Assembly: GCA_964610575.1 (NCBI GenBank)
Contig: CAZSYX010000004.1
Span: forward strand, 25,475 to 89,474
Source: JADJWR01 sp964610575
GTDB taxonomy: Bacteria; Pseudomonadota; Gammaproteobacteria; Burkholderiales; Burkholderiaceae_F
DNA: 64,000 bases
Reading direction: 5' to 3'
Position numbers and translations under genes: made by a program. Under the pieces are notes generated by a model. The model ran no database searches. It was not told the DNA's origin and saw only the letters and a program-made list of their open reading frames with translations. Shown one piece after another: positions 37,401 to 45,584 of the stretch; the stretch's first letter is position 1; the number at the start of each line of letters is the position of its first letter.

Positions 37401-38051
37401 ATGGCGGATAGCGGCAGGATCGAGTGCCCCCTGGGGGGCGCGCTGGTGCTGGGAATCGGCAACGTCCTGTGGGCCGACGAGGGCTTCGGCGTCCGGGCGG
37501 TGGAGGCGTTTCACGCCACCTACGCGCTTCCCGCCACGGTCGAACTGCTCGACGGCGGCACGCAGGGCATGAATTTGCTGGAGCCGGTGGTGAGCCACGG
37601 CGCGGTGCTTGTCTTCGATGCGATCGACTTCGGGCTGGAGCCGGGCAGCCTGCGCGTGATGCGCGACCGCGATGTCCCCGCCTGGGCGGGCGCCAAGATG
37701 AGCCTGCACCAGCAGAGCTTCCAGGAACTGCTGGCGATCGCCGACCTGCAGGGGCGCTTTCCGCCGAAGCTGACGCTGATCGGCGTGCAGCCGGAGCGGC
37801 TGGCCGATTTCGGCGGCAGCCTGAGCGAATGCGTCCGGCAGCGGCTGCCGCTCGCCGTCGAACTGGCGGCGCTCGAACTGGCCGGCTGGGGGTTTGCGGC
37901 GCAGCCGCGCAGCGGCGCCGCGCCCGAGCGCCTCAATGCCGAGGCGCTGGCGCTGCCGGCCTACGAATCCGGCCGCCCGGCCGAGACCGAGGCCTGCCGC
38001 GTCGGCGACGCGCGCTTCCTGAACCGGCGCCACGAACTGGAGTCACGCTGA
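37401..38051 (+). CDS. hoxM: hydrogenase maturation endopeptidase
   Basis: Removes the C-terminal peptide of HoxG after nickel insertion (HyaD/HupD/HybD family). The family motif LVLGIGNVLWADEGFGVRAV with the nickel-binding Glu/Asp, VVLFDAIDFG-like (VLVFDAIDFGLEPG) and the conserved His in MSLHQQSFQEL are all present. 216 residues. ATG 37401 lacks a ribosome site and adds about 15 residues to the family start; GTG 37446, preceded by GGGGGG, would begin right at the conserved core and is a serious alternative. The stop overlaps hoxL (TGATG). Confidence 0.93.
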   Translation: MADSGRIECPLGGALVLGIGNVLWADEGFGVRAVEAFHATYALPATVELLDGGTQGMNLLEPVVSHGAVLVFDAIDFGLEPGSLRVMRDRDVPAWAGAKMSLHQQSFQELLAIADLQGRFPPKLTLIGVQPERLADFGGSLSECVRQRLPLAVELAALELAGWGFAAQPRSGAAPERLNAEALALPAYESGRPAETEACRVGDARFLNRRHELESR

Positions 38052-38389
38052 TGTGCATCGGCGTGCCCATGCGGATCGAAAGCGTCGACGGCATGGTCGC
38101 GGTCGCGGTCAGCGAGGCGGCGGACGGTGCGGTCGAGCGCCACACGCTCGACATGCTGATCGTCGGTCCGCAGCCGCCGGGCACCTGGGTGCTCGCCTTT
38201 CACGGCGCGGCCCGGCGCGTGCTCGACGAGGCCGAGGCGCGGCAGATCCTCGATGCGCTGTCGGCGCTTGCCATTGCGCTGGACGCCGACGGCGGCGCAG
38301 CCGAGCCGCGGAACCAGGCGCTCGATGCGCTGTTCGCCGACCTCGTCGACCGCACGCCGCAGCTGCCCGAACACCTGCGATCCAACTGA
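38051..38389 (+). CDS. hoxL: HypC/HupF-family chaperone specific to the hydrogenase large subunit
   Basis: A 112-residue relative of HypC starting MCIGVPMRIESVDG; the N-terminal Cys2 is essential in the family for carrying the Fe(CN)2CO unit. It is longer than HypC at 45360 (74 residues) because of a C-terminal extension (AEPRNQALDALFADLVDRTP), typical of HoxL/HupF, which help oxygen-tolerant enzymes mature. ATG overlaps the hoxM stop. Confidence 0.92.
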   Translation: MCIGVPMRIESVDGMVAVAVSEAADGAVERHTLDMLIVGPQPPGTWVLAFHGAARRVLDEAEARQILDALSALAIALDADGGAAEPRNQALDALFADLVDRTPQLPEHLRSN

Positions 38390-38401
38390 GGAGCCAAGCC
38401 G

Positions 38402-38878
38402 ATGAGTGTCGAAGCCGCTGCCACCGTCGCTGCCCCGCGTGCGATGCATCCGCTGATCGAGCGTCTTGTCGGTCAATGCGCTGCGACCGTGCTCGAACCC
38501 GGCGACTTCGACGCCTGGGCCGATGAGCCGGGGGCGGCCTTGCTGGTGTTCACCGAAGACCCGGTCCTGTATCGCGAGACGCTCGACCTCGCGGTGATCG
38601 TGCCCGAACTGGCGCAGGCGATGGCCGGCCGCTTCCGCACCGGCGTGCTGCTGCCGGCGGCGGCGCGGGCGCTGGCGCCGCGCTACGGATTCCGCCGCTG
38701 GCCGGCGCTGGTGCTGCTGAAGGGCGGCCGCTACGTCGGCGCCGTCGACGGCCTGCGCGACTGGCAGGTCTACGTCGAGGAGATTTCGCGCTTGCTCGAA
38801 TCCGAACCGACGCGCCCGCCGACGGTGGGCATTGCCGTCACTGCCGAAGGCGAAGCTGCCGGCCGCAGCTGCCACTGA
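38402..38878 (+). CDS. hoxO: hydrogenase expression protein HyaE/HoxO/HupG family
   Basis: A 158-residue thioredoxin-fold chaperone without the CXXC pair. In Ralstonia and Rhizobium relatives it binds the Tat leader of the small subunit and shields its clusters from oxygen. Recognisable segments are LLVFTEDPVLYRETLDLAVIVPEL, the turn RYGFRRWPALVLLKGGRYVG and the following DWQVYVEEI. It follows hoxL by 12 bp with GAGG upstream. Confidence 0.88.
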   Translation: MSVEAAATVAAPRAMHPLIERLVGQCAATVLEPGDFDAWADEPGAALLVFTEDPVLYRETLDLAVIVPELAQAMAGRFRTGVLLPAAARALAPRYGFRRWPALVLLKGGRYVGAVDGLRDWQVYVEEISRLLESEPTRPPTVGIAVTAEGEAAGRSCH

Positions 38879-38911
38879 TTGCCGAACCGATCCCGTTGCG
38901 AGAAGAAATCG

Positions 38912-39787
38912 ATGAAAGAGTTCCCGATTCCCGTGCGCCCTGCGCCCGACGTGTTTGGTCCCGGATCGCAGCCCGACGAGGGCGAGGGCTTCAGCTACCT
39001 GGCCTTCCCGCGCGACGTGCAGACCTTCTCGATGCCGCAGGTGCCCGAGGATGCCGACGCAGCGAGCGTTGCCGCGGCCCGTCGGCTGCTGACGCGCTTC
39101 GTCGAGCAGATGGAGGACGGCGGCACGCCGCGCACCGAACTGTCGTCGATGCCGGGCAACGTGCTGCGAGTGCTGAACGACTCGCTCGGCGAGGGCGAGG
39201 TCTCCGTGCGCATCGCCACGCGCAACGGCGACAGCGCTGAGATCCGCATCCAGGAAACGATGTTCGCCGGCGTCTGGCGCGAACTGCACCTGCGTCCCGA
39301 CGGTGCAGTGGAGCACGACTGGCTGCTCGCCTGCCCGGTGCCGCCGGTGGCGCTCGAGCGCGCGCAGCGCGCCGCCACGACGCACCTGGCACCGTTCGAA
39401 GTGCCGCGCGGGGCGATGAACTCGCCGGCGCTGCTCACCGAGATCCGCGAGCAGGTGCTGCACTTCCGGCCCGGCCAGGCGCCGCACGTGATCAACCTGA
39501 CGCTGCTGCCGCTGACCCCCGAGGACCAGGTGGTGCTCGAGCAGGCCGCGCCGGTGGGGCCGGTGGCGATCCTGTCGCGCGGCTTCGGCAACTGCCGCAT
39601 CAGCTCGACGACGCTGCGCAACCTGTGGCGGGTGCAGTACTTCAACAGTATGCAGACGCTGATCCTAAACACGTTCGAGGTGGTCGAGGTGCCCGAGGTG
39701 GCGATGGCAGCCGCCGACGATCTCGCCGACAGCCGCGAGCGCCTGCGAGAGCTGCTCGACTGGATGGGCGAAAGCGGCTCGGCCTGA
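38912..39787 (+). CDS. hoxQ: hydrogenase expression protein HyaF/HoxQ/HupH family
   Basis: A 291-residue maturation factor for the small subunit. The family core is clear: MKEFPIPVRP start, LNDSLGEGEVS, IRIQETMFAGVWRE, and the C-terminal SRGFGNCRISSTTLRNLWRVQYFNSM. It is thought to act with HoxO on the iron-sulfur subunit. ATG 38912 was chosen over an in-frame TTG at 38879, which directly touches the hoxO stop and lacks homology. Confidence 0.92.
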   Translation: MKEFPIPVRPAPDVFGPGSQPDEGEGFSYLAFPRDVQTFSMPQVPEDADAASVAAARRLLTRFVEQMEDGGTPRTELSSMPGNVLRVLNDSLGEGEVSVRIATRNGDSAEIRIQETMFAGVWRELHLRPDGAVEHDWLLACPVPPVALERAQRAATTHLAPFEVPRGAMNSPALLTEIREQVLHFRPGQAPHVINLTLLPLTPEDQVVLEQAAPVGPVAILSRGFGNCRISSTTLRNLWRVQYFNSMQTLILNTFEVVEVPEVAMAAADDLADSRERLRELLDWMGESGSA

Positions 39788-39800
39788 GGCGCGGCGGCCG

Positions 39801-39983
39801 ATGAGCACCGACGCGAGCGCGCGGCTCGAATGCAAGGTCTGCTGGTATGTGTACGACCCGGCGGTTGGCGACCCCGTCTGGCAGATTGCACCCGGCACGG
39901 CGTTTGCCGATCTGCCGCCGCACTGGACCTGCCCGAACTGCGCCACCGAGAAGAGCGGATTCCTGCCGCTGGGCGATGACTGA
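39801..39983 (+). CDS. hoxR: rubredoxin of the hydrogenase operon
   Basis: A 60-residue rubredoxin with the iron-binding pairs CKVCWYVYDPAVGDP and CPNCATEKSGF. HoxR/HupI rubredoxins are needed for building the special proximal cluster of oxygen-tolerant hydrogenases in air. It is short and complete. The end overlaps hoxT by 8 bp. Confidence 0.95.
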   Translation: MSTDASARLECKVCWYVYDPAVGDPVWQIAPGTAFADLPPHWTCPNCATEKSGFLPLGDD

Positions 39984-40539
39984 GCCCGCCCGCGCCGATG
40001 CCCACGCGACGGCGCTCGCCGCGCGCGTGCAGGCGACGTTCGAGCGTGTGCGGCGCGAGAGGATGGTCGGCCTGCCGTTCCTCAACGAGGCCTTGCGCGT
40101 CGAGCTGGTGGGCCTGCGCCGTTGGCATGGTCTCTGGCTCGGTGTGCTGGTCACGCCGTGGTTCATGAACCTGCTGCTGCTACCCGGCGACGGCGTGGCC
40201 GACGGCGACGGAGTGGCCGCGAGCTGGCCCACCGTGCGCACCGGCGAATACGCGTCGTTCGCCTTCCCCGCCGGCGTGCTGAGCTTCCTCGCTGGCAACG
40301 AGGGCGAGGTCGGCGACCATCTCTCCTGCTCGCTGTTCTCGCCGGTGTTCGAGTTTGCCGATCACGACACCGCCCGGCAGACCGCCGAGGCCTGCCTCTC
40401 CGCGCTGTTCGACGCTGCAACCGCAGCGAAGCTGCCGGCGGTTGCCGACGACCGTGCGGCACCGGAGTCGGCGAGCAAACGTGATTTCCTGCGCGGCCGC
40501 TGGCAGTCCTCAGGGGCAACATCAGGCGCGGAGCGATGA
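39976..40539 (+). CDS. hoxT: [NiFe]-hydrogenase assembly chaperone HybE/HoxT/HupJ family
   Basis: A 187-residue protein with the HybE-family core MVGLPFLNEALRVELVGLRRW, VLVTPWFMNLLLLPGD, YASFAFPAGVLSFLAGNEGEVG and CSLFSPVFEFAD. Its ATG lies in the final codons of the rubredoxin gene. In E. coli, HybE proofreads Tat export; HoxT is thought to help small-subunit maturation. Confidence 0.9.
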   Translation: MTEPARADAHATALAARVQATFERVRRERMVGLPFLNEALRVELVGLRRWHGLWLGVLVTPWFMNLLLLPGDGVADGDGVAASWPTVRTGEYASFAFPAGVLSFLAGNEGEVGDHLSCSLFSPVFEFADHDTARQTAEACLSALFDAATAAKLPAVADDRAAPESASKRDFLRGRWQSSGATSGAER

Positions 40540-41624
40540 TGGCCACGCCCGACCTGGCAGGTGAACTGAAGGTGACGATCCGGGTGCACGACGGCCGCGT
40601 GCAGCAGGCCCGGATCGAGTCGACGCGACCGCAGCTGGCCAGCCGCCTGCTGGCGGGCAAGCCTGCCGCCGAGGCGGTCGCCCTGGTGCCGCAGTTGTTC
40701 TCGATCTGCGGCAAGTCGCAGCACATCGCGGCCGAACTGGCGCTGGCCGCCGCGCGCGGCGCGCCCGCGGCCGTCGACGCGGCGCAGGTGCGGCGCGTCG
40801 AGGCCGAGATGGCGCAGGAGTACCTGTGGCGCGCGCTGATCGACTGGGCGCGCGCGGCGGGTGGCGCTGCCGACGCGACCACGCTGGCTGCCGCCCGCTC
40901 GGCGCTGGCGCACGACGACCGCGAACTGCTGCGGGTGATCGTCGAACGCGACGTGCTCTGCGCGGACGCGCGCCAGTGGTACGAACGCGAGCACGTCCCT
41001 GACTTCGAAATCTGGATCGCCCGCGGCGCCACCTCGGCCGCGCGTTTCCTCGGCCAGGTGCAGCGCGACGGCCCGCGGCACGGCGCAAGCGACGTGCCGC
41101 TGCTGCCGCGCTTCGACGACGAGACCGCGGAGCAGATCGTCGCCGCGCTCGATGCCGACGCGGATTTCGAGCGGCTGCCGACTTTCGACGGTCGGCCGGC
41201 CGAGACCGGCGCCATCGCCCGGCTCGCCTGGCAGCCGCTGGTGGCGGCGTTGAGCGATTCCTTTGGTCGCTCGACGCTGGTGCGCTTCGCCGCGCGCCTG
41301 TCGGAGCTGGCGCGGATCGCCTGCGGCGATCCGCCGGCCGCGCCGCTGGCCGGCAACCTGCAACTCGGCGCCGGGCGCGGGCTAGGCTGGGTCGAGACCG
41401 CGCGCGGGCTGCTGCTGCACCAGATCGACCTGGACGGCGAGAAGATCCGCCGCTATCGCATCGTCGCGCCGACCGAATGGAACTTCCACCCGCAAGGCGC
41501 GCTGGCCGCGGCCACGCCTGGCGTGCACGAGATGAGCGCCGCCGAACTGAAGCGGCGCACGGAGTGGCTGCTGCAGTCGCTCGACCCTTGCGTTGCCTAC
41601 CAGCTGGAAGTCGACCATGCATGA
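40536..41624 (+). CDS. hoxV: hydrogenase scaffold protein HoxV/HupK family
   Basis: A 362-residue relative of the hydrogenase large subunit that acts as a scaffold during assembly of the Ni-Fe site. It keeps traces of the large-subunit cysteine motifs: FSICGKSQ near residue 56 and LDPCVAYQLEVDHA at the very end, in which the second cysteine of each CXXC pair is lost. GWVETARGLLLHQIDLDG and YRIVAPTEWNFHPQGAL correspond to large-subunit segments. The start overlaps the hoxT stop (ATGATG/TGA) and the stop overlaps hypA. Confidence 0.9.
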   Translation: MMATPDLAGELKVTIRVHDGRVQQARIESTRPQLASRLLAGKPAAEAVALVPQLFSICGKSQHIAAELALAAARGAPAAVDAAQVRRVEAEMAQEYLWRALIDWARAAGGAADATTLAAARSALAHDDRELLRVIVERDVLCADARQWYEREHVPDFEIWIARGATSAARFLGQVQRDGPRHGASDVPLLPRFDDETAEQIVAALDADADFERLPTFDGRPAETGAIARLAWQPLVAALSDSFGRSTLVRFAARLSELARIACGDPPAAPLAGNLQLGAGRGLGWVETARGLLLHQIDLDGEKIRRYRIVAPTEWNFHPQGALAAATPGVHEMSAAELKRRTEWLLQSLDPCVAYQLEVDHA

Positions 41625-41958
41625 GATGTCGCTCGCCGAAGGCGTGCTCGGCGTGGTGCAGGACGCCGCCGGCGCCCATCAACCATGCACCGTGCGCACG
41701 GTGCGGCTGGAGATCGGCGCGCTGGCGGCGGTCGAGTGCGAGGCATTGCGCTTCGCCTTCGAAGTGGTCAAGCGCGGCTCGGTGGCCGAGACCGCGGCGC
41801 TCGACATCGTCCAGGTGCCCGGCAGCGCCTGGTGCATGCAGTGCTCGCGCAACGTCGCCATCGCCGAGCGAGGCGACCCCTGCCCCGAGTGCGGCAGCTG
41901 GCAGCTGCAGGTCACCGGCGGCGACCAGATGCGCGTGAAGGAACTCGAACTGGCCTGA
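41617..41958 (+). CDS. hypA: hydrogenase nickel incorporation protein HypA
   Basis: A 113-residue nickel metallochaperone starting MHEMSLAEGV, in which the N-terminal Met-His is the nickel site. Two CXXC pairs form the zinc finger (CMQCSRN and CPECGSW). ATG 41617 was chosen because the His2 motif is essential; the frame is open further left. It overlaps the hoxV stop by 8 bp. Confidence 0.96.
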   Translation: MHEMSLAEGVLGVVQDAAGAHQPCTVRTVRLEIGALAAVECEALRFAFEVVKRGSVAETAALDIVQVPGSAWCMQCSRNVAIAERGDPCPECGSWQLQVTGGDQMRVKELELA

Positions 41959-41968
41959 GGATGTAGAC

Positions 41969-43015
41969 ATGTGCACGACCTGCGGCTGCGGCAGCGGCCA
42001 GACCAAGATCGAAGGCGAACACGAGCACACGCACGTGCACGCTGACGGCACGATGCATTCGCATCCGCACGCGCACGGTCATGGCGATGAGAACCATGAT
42101 CACGCGCATCCCGAGCATCATCACCACGGCCACGAGCACCTGCACGAACACGAGCACGTCCATGCGGACGGCACGCGCCACGCGCATGCGCACGACCACG
42201 TACACGGGCCGGAGCACGAACACGCGCACGAGCACCATCACGGCGACGGTCCTGCCCACTCGCATGCATCGGGGCTGACGCCGGCGCAGATGGTCAGAAT
42301 CGAGCGCGACATCCTCGGCGCCAACAACGAGATCGCCTCGCGCAACCGGCGCCGCTTCGAGGACGCGGGCATCTTCGCGCTGAATCTCGTCTCCAGCCCC
42401 GGCGCCGGCAAGACCACGCTGCTGGTCGAGACGATCCGCGCGCTGGGAGCCGAGGTGCCGCTGGCGGTGATCGAAGGCGACCAGCAGACCTCGTTCGACG
42501 CCGACCGCATCCGCGCCACTGGCGCGCGCGCGATCCAGGTCAACACCGGCAAGGGCTGCCACCTCGACGCGGCGCAGATCGAGCGGGCACTGGCGCAGCT
42601 TGCGCCGGCCGATGAGTCGGTGCTGTTCATCGAGAACGTCGGCAACCTGGTCTGCCCGTCGGCGTTCGACCTCGGCGAGGCGCACAAGGTGGTCGTGCTG
42701 TCCGTCACCGAAGGCGAGGACAAGCCGCTGAAGTACCCGGACATGTTCGCCGCCAGCTCGGCGCTGCTGCTGAACAAGGTCGACCTCCTGCCGCACGTGA
42801 ACTTCGACGTCAAGCGGGCGATCGAGTACGCGCGCCGCGTGCGGCCGGGCATCGAGGTGCTGCAGGTCTCGGCCACCGCCGGCACCGGCATGACGGCCTG
42901 GCTCGACTGGGTACGGGCCGGAGCCGCGCGCGCCCGCGAGCGGCACCAGCAGACAGTCGCTGCGCTGCGCCGGCGGATCGCCGAACTCGAAGCACAGGTC
43001 GCGCAACAGCGCTGA
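41969..43015 (+). CDS. hypB: hydrogenase nickel incorporation GTPase HypB with long His-rich region
   Basis: Delivers nickel to the large subunit in a GTP-dependent way. The 348-residue protein has the N-terminal high-affinity motif CTTCGCG, a His/Glu/Asp-rich stretch of about 85 residues (roughly residues 15-102) that can store nickel, and the GTPase domain: P-loop SSPGAGKTTLL, VIEGDQQTSFDADR, the metal-site region TGKGCHLDA and the NKVDLLPHV motif. A C-terminal coiled coil (RERHQQTVAALRRRIAELEAQ) is present. The His-rich insert is long compared with E. coli HypB, which has none. Confidence 0.96.
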   Translation: MCTTCGCGSGQTKIEGEHEHTHVHADGTMHSHPHAHGHGDENHDHAHPEHHHHGHEHLHEHEHVHADGTRHAHAHDHVHGPEHEHAHEHHHGDGPAHSHASGLTPAQMVRIERDILGANNEIASRNRRRFEDAGIFALNLVSSPGAGKTTLLVETIRALGAEVPLAVIEGDQQTSFDADRIRATGARAIQVNTGKGCHLDAAQIERALAQLAPADESVLFIENVGNLVCPSAFDLGEAHKVVVLSVTEGEDKPLKYPDMFAASSALLLNKVDLLPHVNFDVKRAIEYARRVRPGIEVLQVSATAGTGMTAWLDWVRAGAARARERHQQTVAALRRRIAELEAQVAQQR

Positions 43016-43023
43016 CAGCAGAG

Positions 43024-45357
43024 ATGGATAGCATCGTCGTCAGCGGACGGAACCGGCAGGCGCTGCGCGTGCGCGGGCGCGTGCAGGGTGTGGGTTTTCG
43101 CCCGTTCGTCTTCCGGCTGGCGACCGACCTCGGCCTGGACGGCTGGGTGCGCAACGACGGCGAAGGCGTATTGATCGCGCTGGCCGGCAGTTCGGCGCAG
43201 CTCGCGCATTTCGGCCGCCGGCTCGCCGCCGAGGCGCCGGTGCTGGCGCGCATCGACAGCGTCGAGACGCTGCCGGGCGAGCGCCTGTCGATTGCTTCCG
43301 GGTTTTCGATCGAAGCCAGCGCCGCCGGGCCGGTGACGACCGGCATCACGCCTGACGCGGCGACCTGCAGCGCCTGCCTGACCGAGCTGTTCGAGCCCGC
43401 GGATCGCCGCTGGCGCTACCCTTTCATCAACTGTACGCACTGCGGCCCGCGCTTCACGATCACTGCCGGCCTGCCGTACGACCGGCCGATGACCAGCATG
43501 GCGCGCTTCGCGCTGTGCCCCGCCTGCCGGCGTGAATACGAGGATCCGCGCGACCGCCGCTTCCATGCGCAGCCGAACGCCTGCCCGGTGTGCGGGCCCA
43601 GGCTATCGCTGGTTGACGCGACAGGCAGGCCGCTCGCCACTGAGGACGTGATTGCCGAGGCGCTGGCGCGCATCGCCGACGGCGAGATCGTCGCAGTCAA
43701 GGGACTCGGCGGCTTTCACCTGGTCTGCGATGCGCGCAATGGCGAGGCGGTGGCCCGCCTGCGCGCGCGCAAGCACCGCGACGAGAAACCGTTCGCGGTG
43801 ATGGTTTCCAGCGGCGCCTCGGCGCGGCGTTTCGCCCGCGTCGATGCCGCCGCAGTGGCATTGCTCGAATCGGTCGAGCGGCCGATCGTGCTGCTGCCAA
43901 AGACCGACGACTGCGATGCGGCGCTGCCCGGCGTGGCACCGGGCCTTGCCGAGATCGGCCTGATGCTGCCGGTCACGCCGATCCAGTACCTTCTGTTCCA
44001 CGAGGCCGCTGGCCGGCCGCGGGGCACGGGCTGGCTCGCCGAGGCGCAGCCGCTGGCGCTGGTCGCGACCAGCGCCAACCCCGGCGGTGAACCTCTGGTG
44101 ATCGGCAACGACGAGGCGATCGAACGGCTCGGGGCAATTGCCGATGCCTTCGTGCTGCACGACCGCGACATCCTCGTGCGCTGCGACGACAGCGTCGTCC
44201 GTCCGGGCCCCGTGTCTGCAAGCCACTCACTGAGCTTCGTCCGCCGCGCCCGGGGCTATACGCCGGCGCCGATCGAACTCGCGCGCAGCGGCCCCTCGGT
44301 GCTGGCGACCGGCGCCTACCTGAAGAACACCGCGTGCCTGACGCGCGGCGCGCAGGCATTCCTGTCGCCGCACATCGGCGACCTGGACAACGCCGCCAGC
44401 CGGAATGCGCTGGACGAGGCGGTGGCGCATCTGCAGTGCGTGCTGGCGATCCGCCCCGCGGCGATCGCGCACGACCTGCATCCCGATTTCTTCAGCACGC
44501 AGCTTGCCCTGCGGTTGGCCGACGAGCTCGGCGTGCCTGCCATCGGCGTGCAGCATCACCACGCGCACATCGCCGCCGTTGCGGCCGAGCATCGGCTCGA
44601 GACGCCAGTGCTCGGTGTGGCGCTCGATGGCGTCGGCCTCGGCGAGAACGACGAGGCCTGGGGTGGCGAGCTGCTGCGTATCGACGGCGGCAGCTACACC
44701 CGCCTCGGCCACCTGCGCGAACTGCCGCTGCCCGGCGGCGACCGCGCCGCGCGCGAGCCGTGGCGGATGGCGGCCGCGGTCCTGCACCAGTGCGGCTGGG
44801 GCGACGAGATCGCCACCCGCTTCGCTTCCCAGCATGGGGCCGCGGCCGTGGCCGAAATGCTGGCCCGCGACCTGAACTGCCCACGGACGAGCAGCGCCGG
44901 GCGCTGGTTCGATGCCGCCGCCGGATTGCTGGGGGTCAGCACAGTGATGAACTACGAGGGGCAGGCAGCGATGCAACTCGAAGCGCTCGCCGCGCGCCAT
45001 CGCGGCGCCGTCCTCGAAGGCGGCCTGTGGCGGCTCGATGGCGGCGTGCTCGATCTGCTGCCACTGCTGCAGCACCTCGCCGACGAGCGCGACGCCGTTG
45101 CCGGCGCGGCGCTATTCCACTCGACGCTGGCCGCGGCGCTGACCGAATGGATCGCGCTGGCAGCACGCCGCGAGCGAATCACCACCGTGGCGCTCGGCGG
45201 CGGCTGCCTGCTGAACCGCGTGCTCGGCGCGCAGCTTTGCGCGCTGCTGCGTGCGCGCGGGCTGAAGGTGCTCACGGCCATGCAGGCGCCGCCGAACGAC
45301 GGCGGCATCTCGCTCGGCCAGGCCTGGGTCGCGCAGCGCAGGCTGATGGAGGATTGA
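43024..45357 (+). CDS. hypF: carbamoyltransferase HypF
   Basis: Makes the thiocarbamate that becomes the cyanide ligands, from carbamoyl phosphate and ATP, and passes it to HypE. 777 residues, full length. Order: acylphosphatase-like domain (RVQGVGFRPFVFRLA, residues about 17-100), two zinc fingers (CSACLTELF..., CTHCGPRF, CPACRREY, CPVCGPR), YrdC-like domain (GGFHLVCDARN, RKHRDEKPFAVMV) and the Kae1-like C-terminal part (HLHPDFFST-like HDLHPDFFSTQ, VQHHHAHIAAVAAEH, LGGGCLLNRVL). It follows hypB by 8 bp. Confidence 0.96.
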   Translation: MDSIVVSGRNRQALRVRGRVQGVGFRPFVFRLATDLGLDGWVRNDGEGVLIALAGSSAQLAHFGRRLAAEAPVLARIDSVETLPGERLSIASGFSIEASAAGPVTTGITPDAATCSACLTELFEPADRRWRYPFINCTHCGPRFTITAGLPYDRPMTSMARFALCPACRREYEDPRDRRFHAQPNACPVCGPRLSLVDATGRPLATEDVIAEALARIADGEIVAVKGLGGFHLVCDARNGEAVARLRARKHRDEKPFAVMVSSGASARRFARVDAAAVALLESVERPIVLLPKTDDCDAALPGVAPGLAEIGLMLPVTPIQYLLFHEAAGRPRGTGWLAEAQPLALVATSANPGGEPLVIGNDEAIERLGAIADAFVLHDRDILVRCDDSVVRPGPVSASHSLSFVRRARGYTPAPIELARSGPSVLATGAYLKNTACLTRGAQAFLSPHIGDLDNAASRNALDEAVAHLQCVLAIRPAAIAHDLHPDFFSTQLALRLADELGVPAIGVQHHHAHIAAVAAEHRLETPVLGVALDGVGLGENDEAWGGELLRIDGGSYTRLGHLRELPLPGGDRAAREPWRMAAAVLHQCGWGDEIATRFASQHGAAAVAEMLARDLNCPRTSSAGRWFDAAAGLLGVSTVMNYEGQAAMQLEALAARHRGAVLEGGLWRLDGGVLDLLPLLQHLADERDAVAGAALFHSTLAAALTEWIALAARRERITTVALGGGCLLNRVLGAQLCALLRARGLKVLTAMQAPPNDGGISLGQAWVAQRRLMED

Positions 45358-45359
45358 CG

Positions 45360-45584
45360 ATGTGCCTGGCCGTTCCGGTCCGTGTGGTTGAACTTCGCGG
45401 CGGCGATGCCGCCATCGTCGATCTCGGCGGCATCCGCAAGGAGATCTCGCTGGCCTTGGTCGAGGACGTTGCCGTGGGTGACTACGTCATCCTGCACGTC
45501 GGCTATGCGCTGACCAAGCTCGACCCGGCCGAGGCGGAGCGGACGCTCGCTCTGTTCGCCGAGGCGGGAGCGGCTCCGCAGTGA
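45360..45584 (+). CDS. hypC: hydrogenase maturation chaperone HypC
   Basis: A 74-residue chaperone starting MCLAVPVRVVEL; Cys2 binds the Fe(CN)2CO intermediate together with HypD. The C-terminal helix GDYVILHVGYALTKLDPAEAERTL is typical. It is the short general form, in contrast to the longer hoxL earlier in the locus. GGAGG lies 5-10 bp upstream and hypD overlaps its stop (GTGA). Confidence 0.95.
   Translation: MCLAVPVRVVELRGGDAAIVDLGGIRKEISLALVEDVAVGDYVILHVGYALTKLDPAEAERTLALFAEAGAAPQ

Noticed and set aside
37428..37442. C-run/G-run at the beginning of hoxM as another copy of the hppD repeat
   Set aside because: Only the CCCCCTGGGGGG core is shared; the adjoining GACGCC-GAA-GGCGTC stem is missing and it lies at the conserved start of the gene.
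41990..42260. Short CAC/CAT repeats resembling a repeat array or CRISPR
   Set aside because: They are histidine codons of the HypB nickel-binding region (and likewise 50130-50415 in the His-rich protein); there are no constant repeats and spacers.
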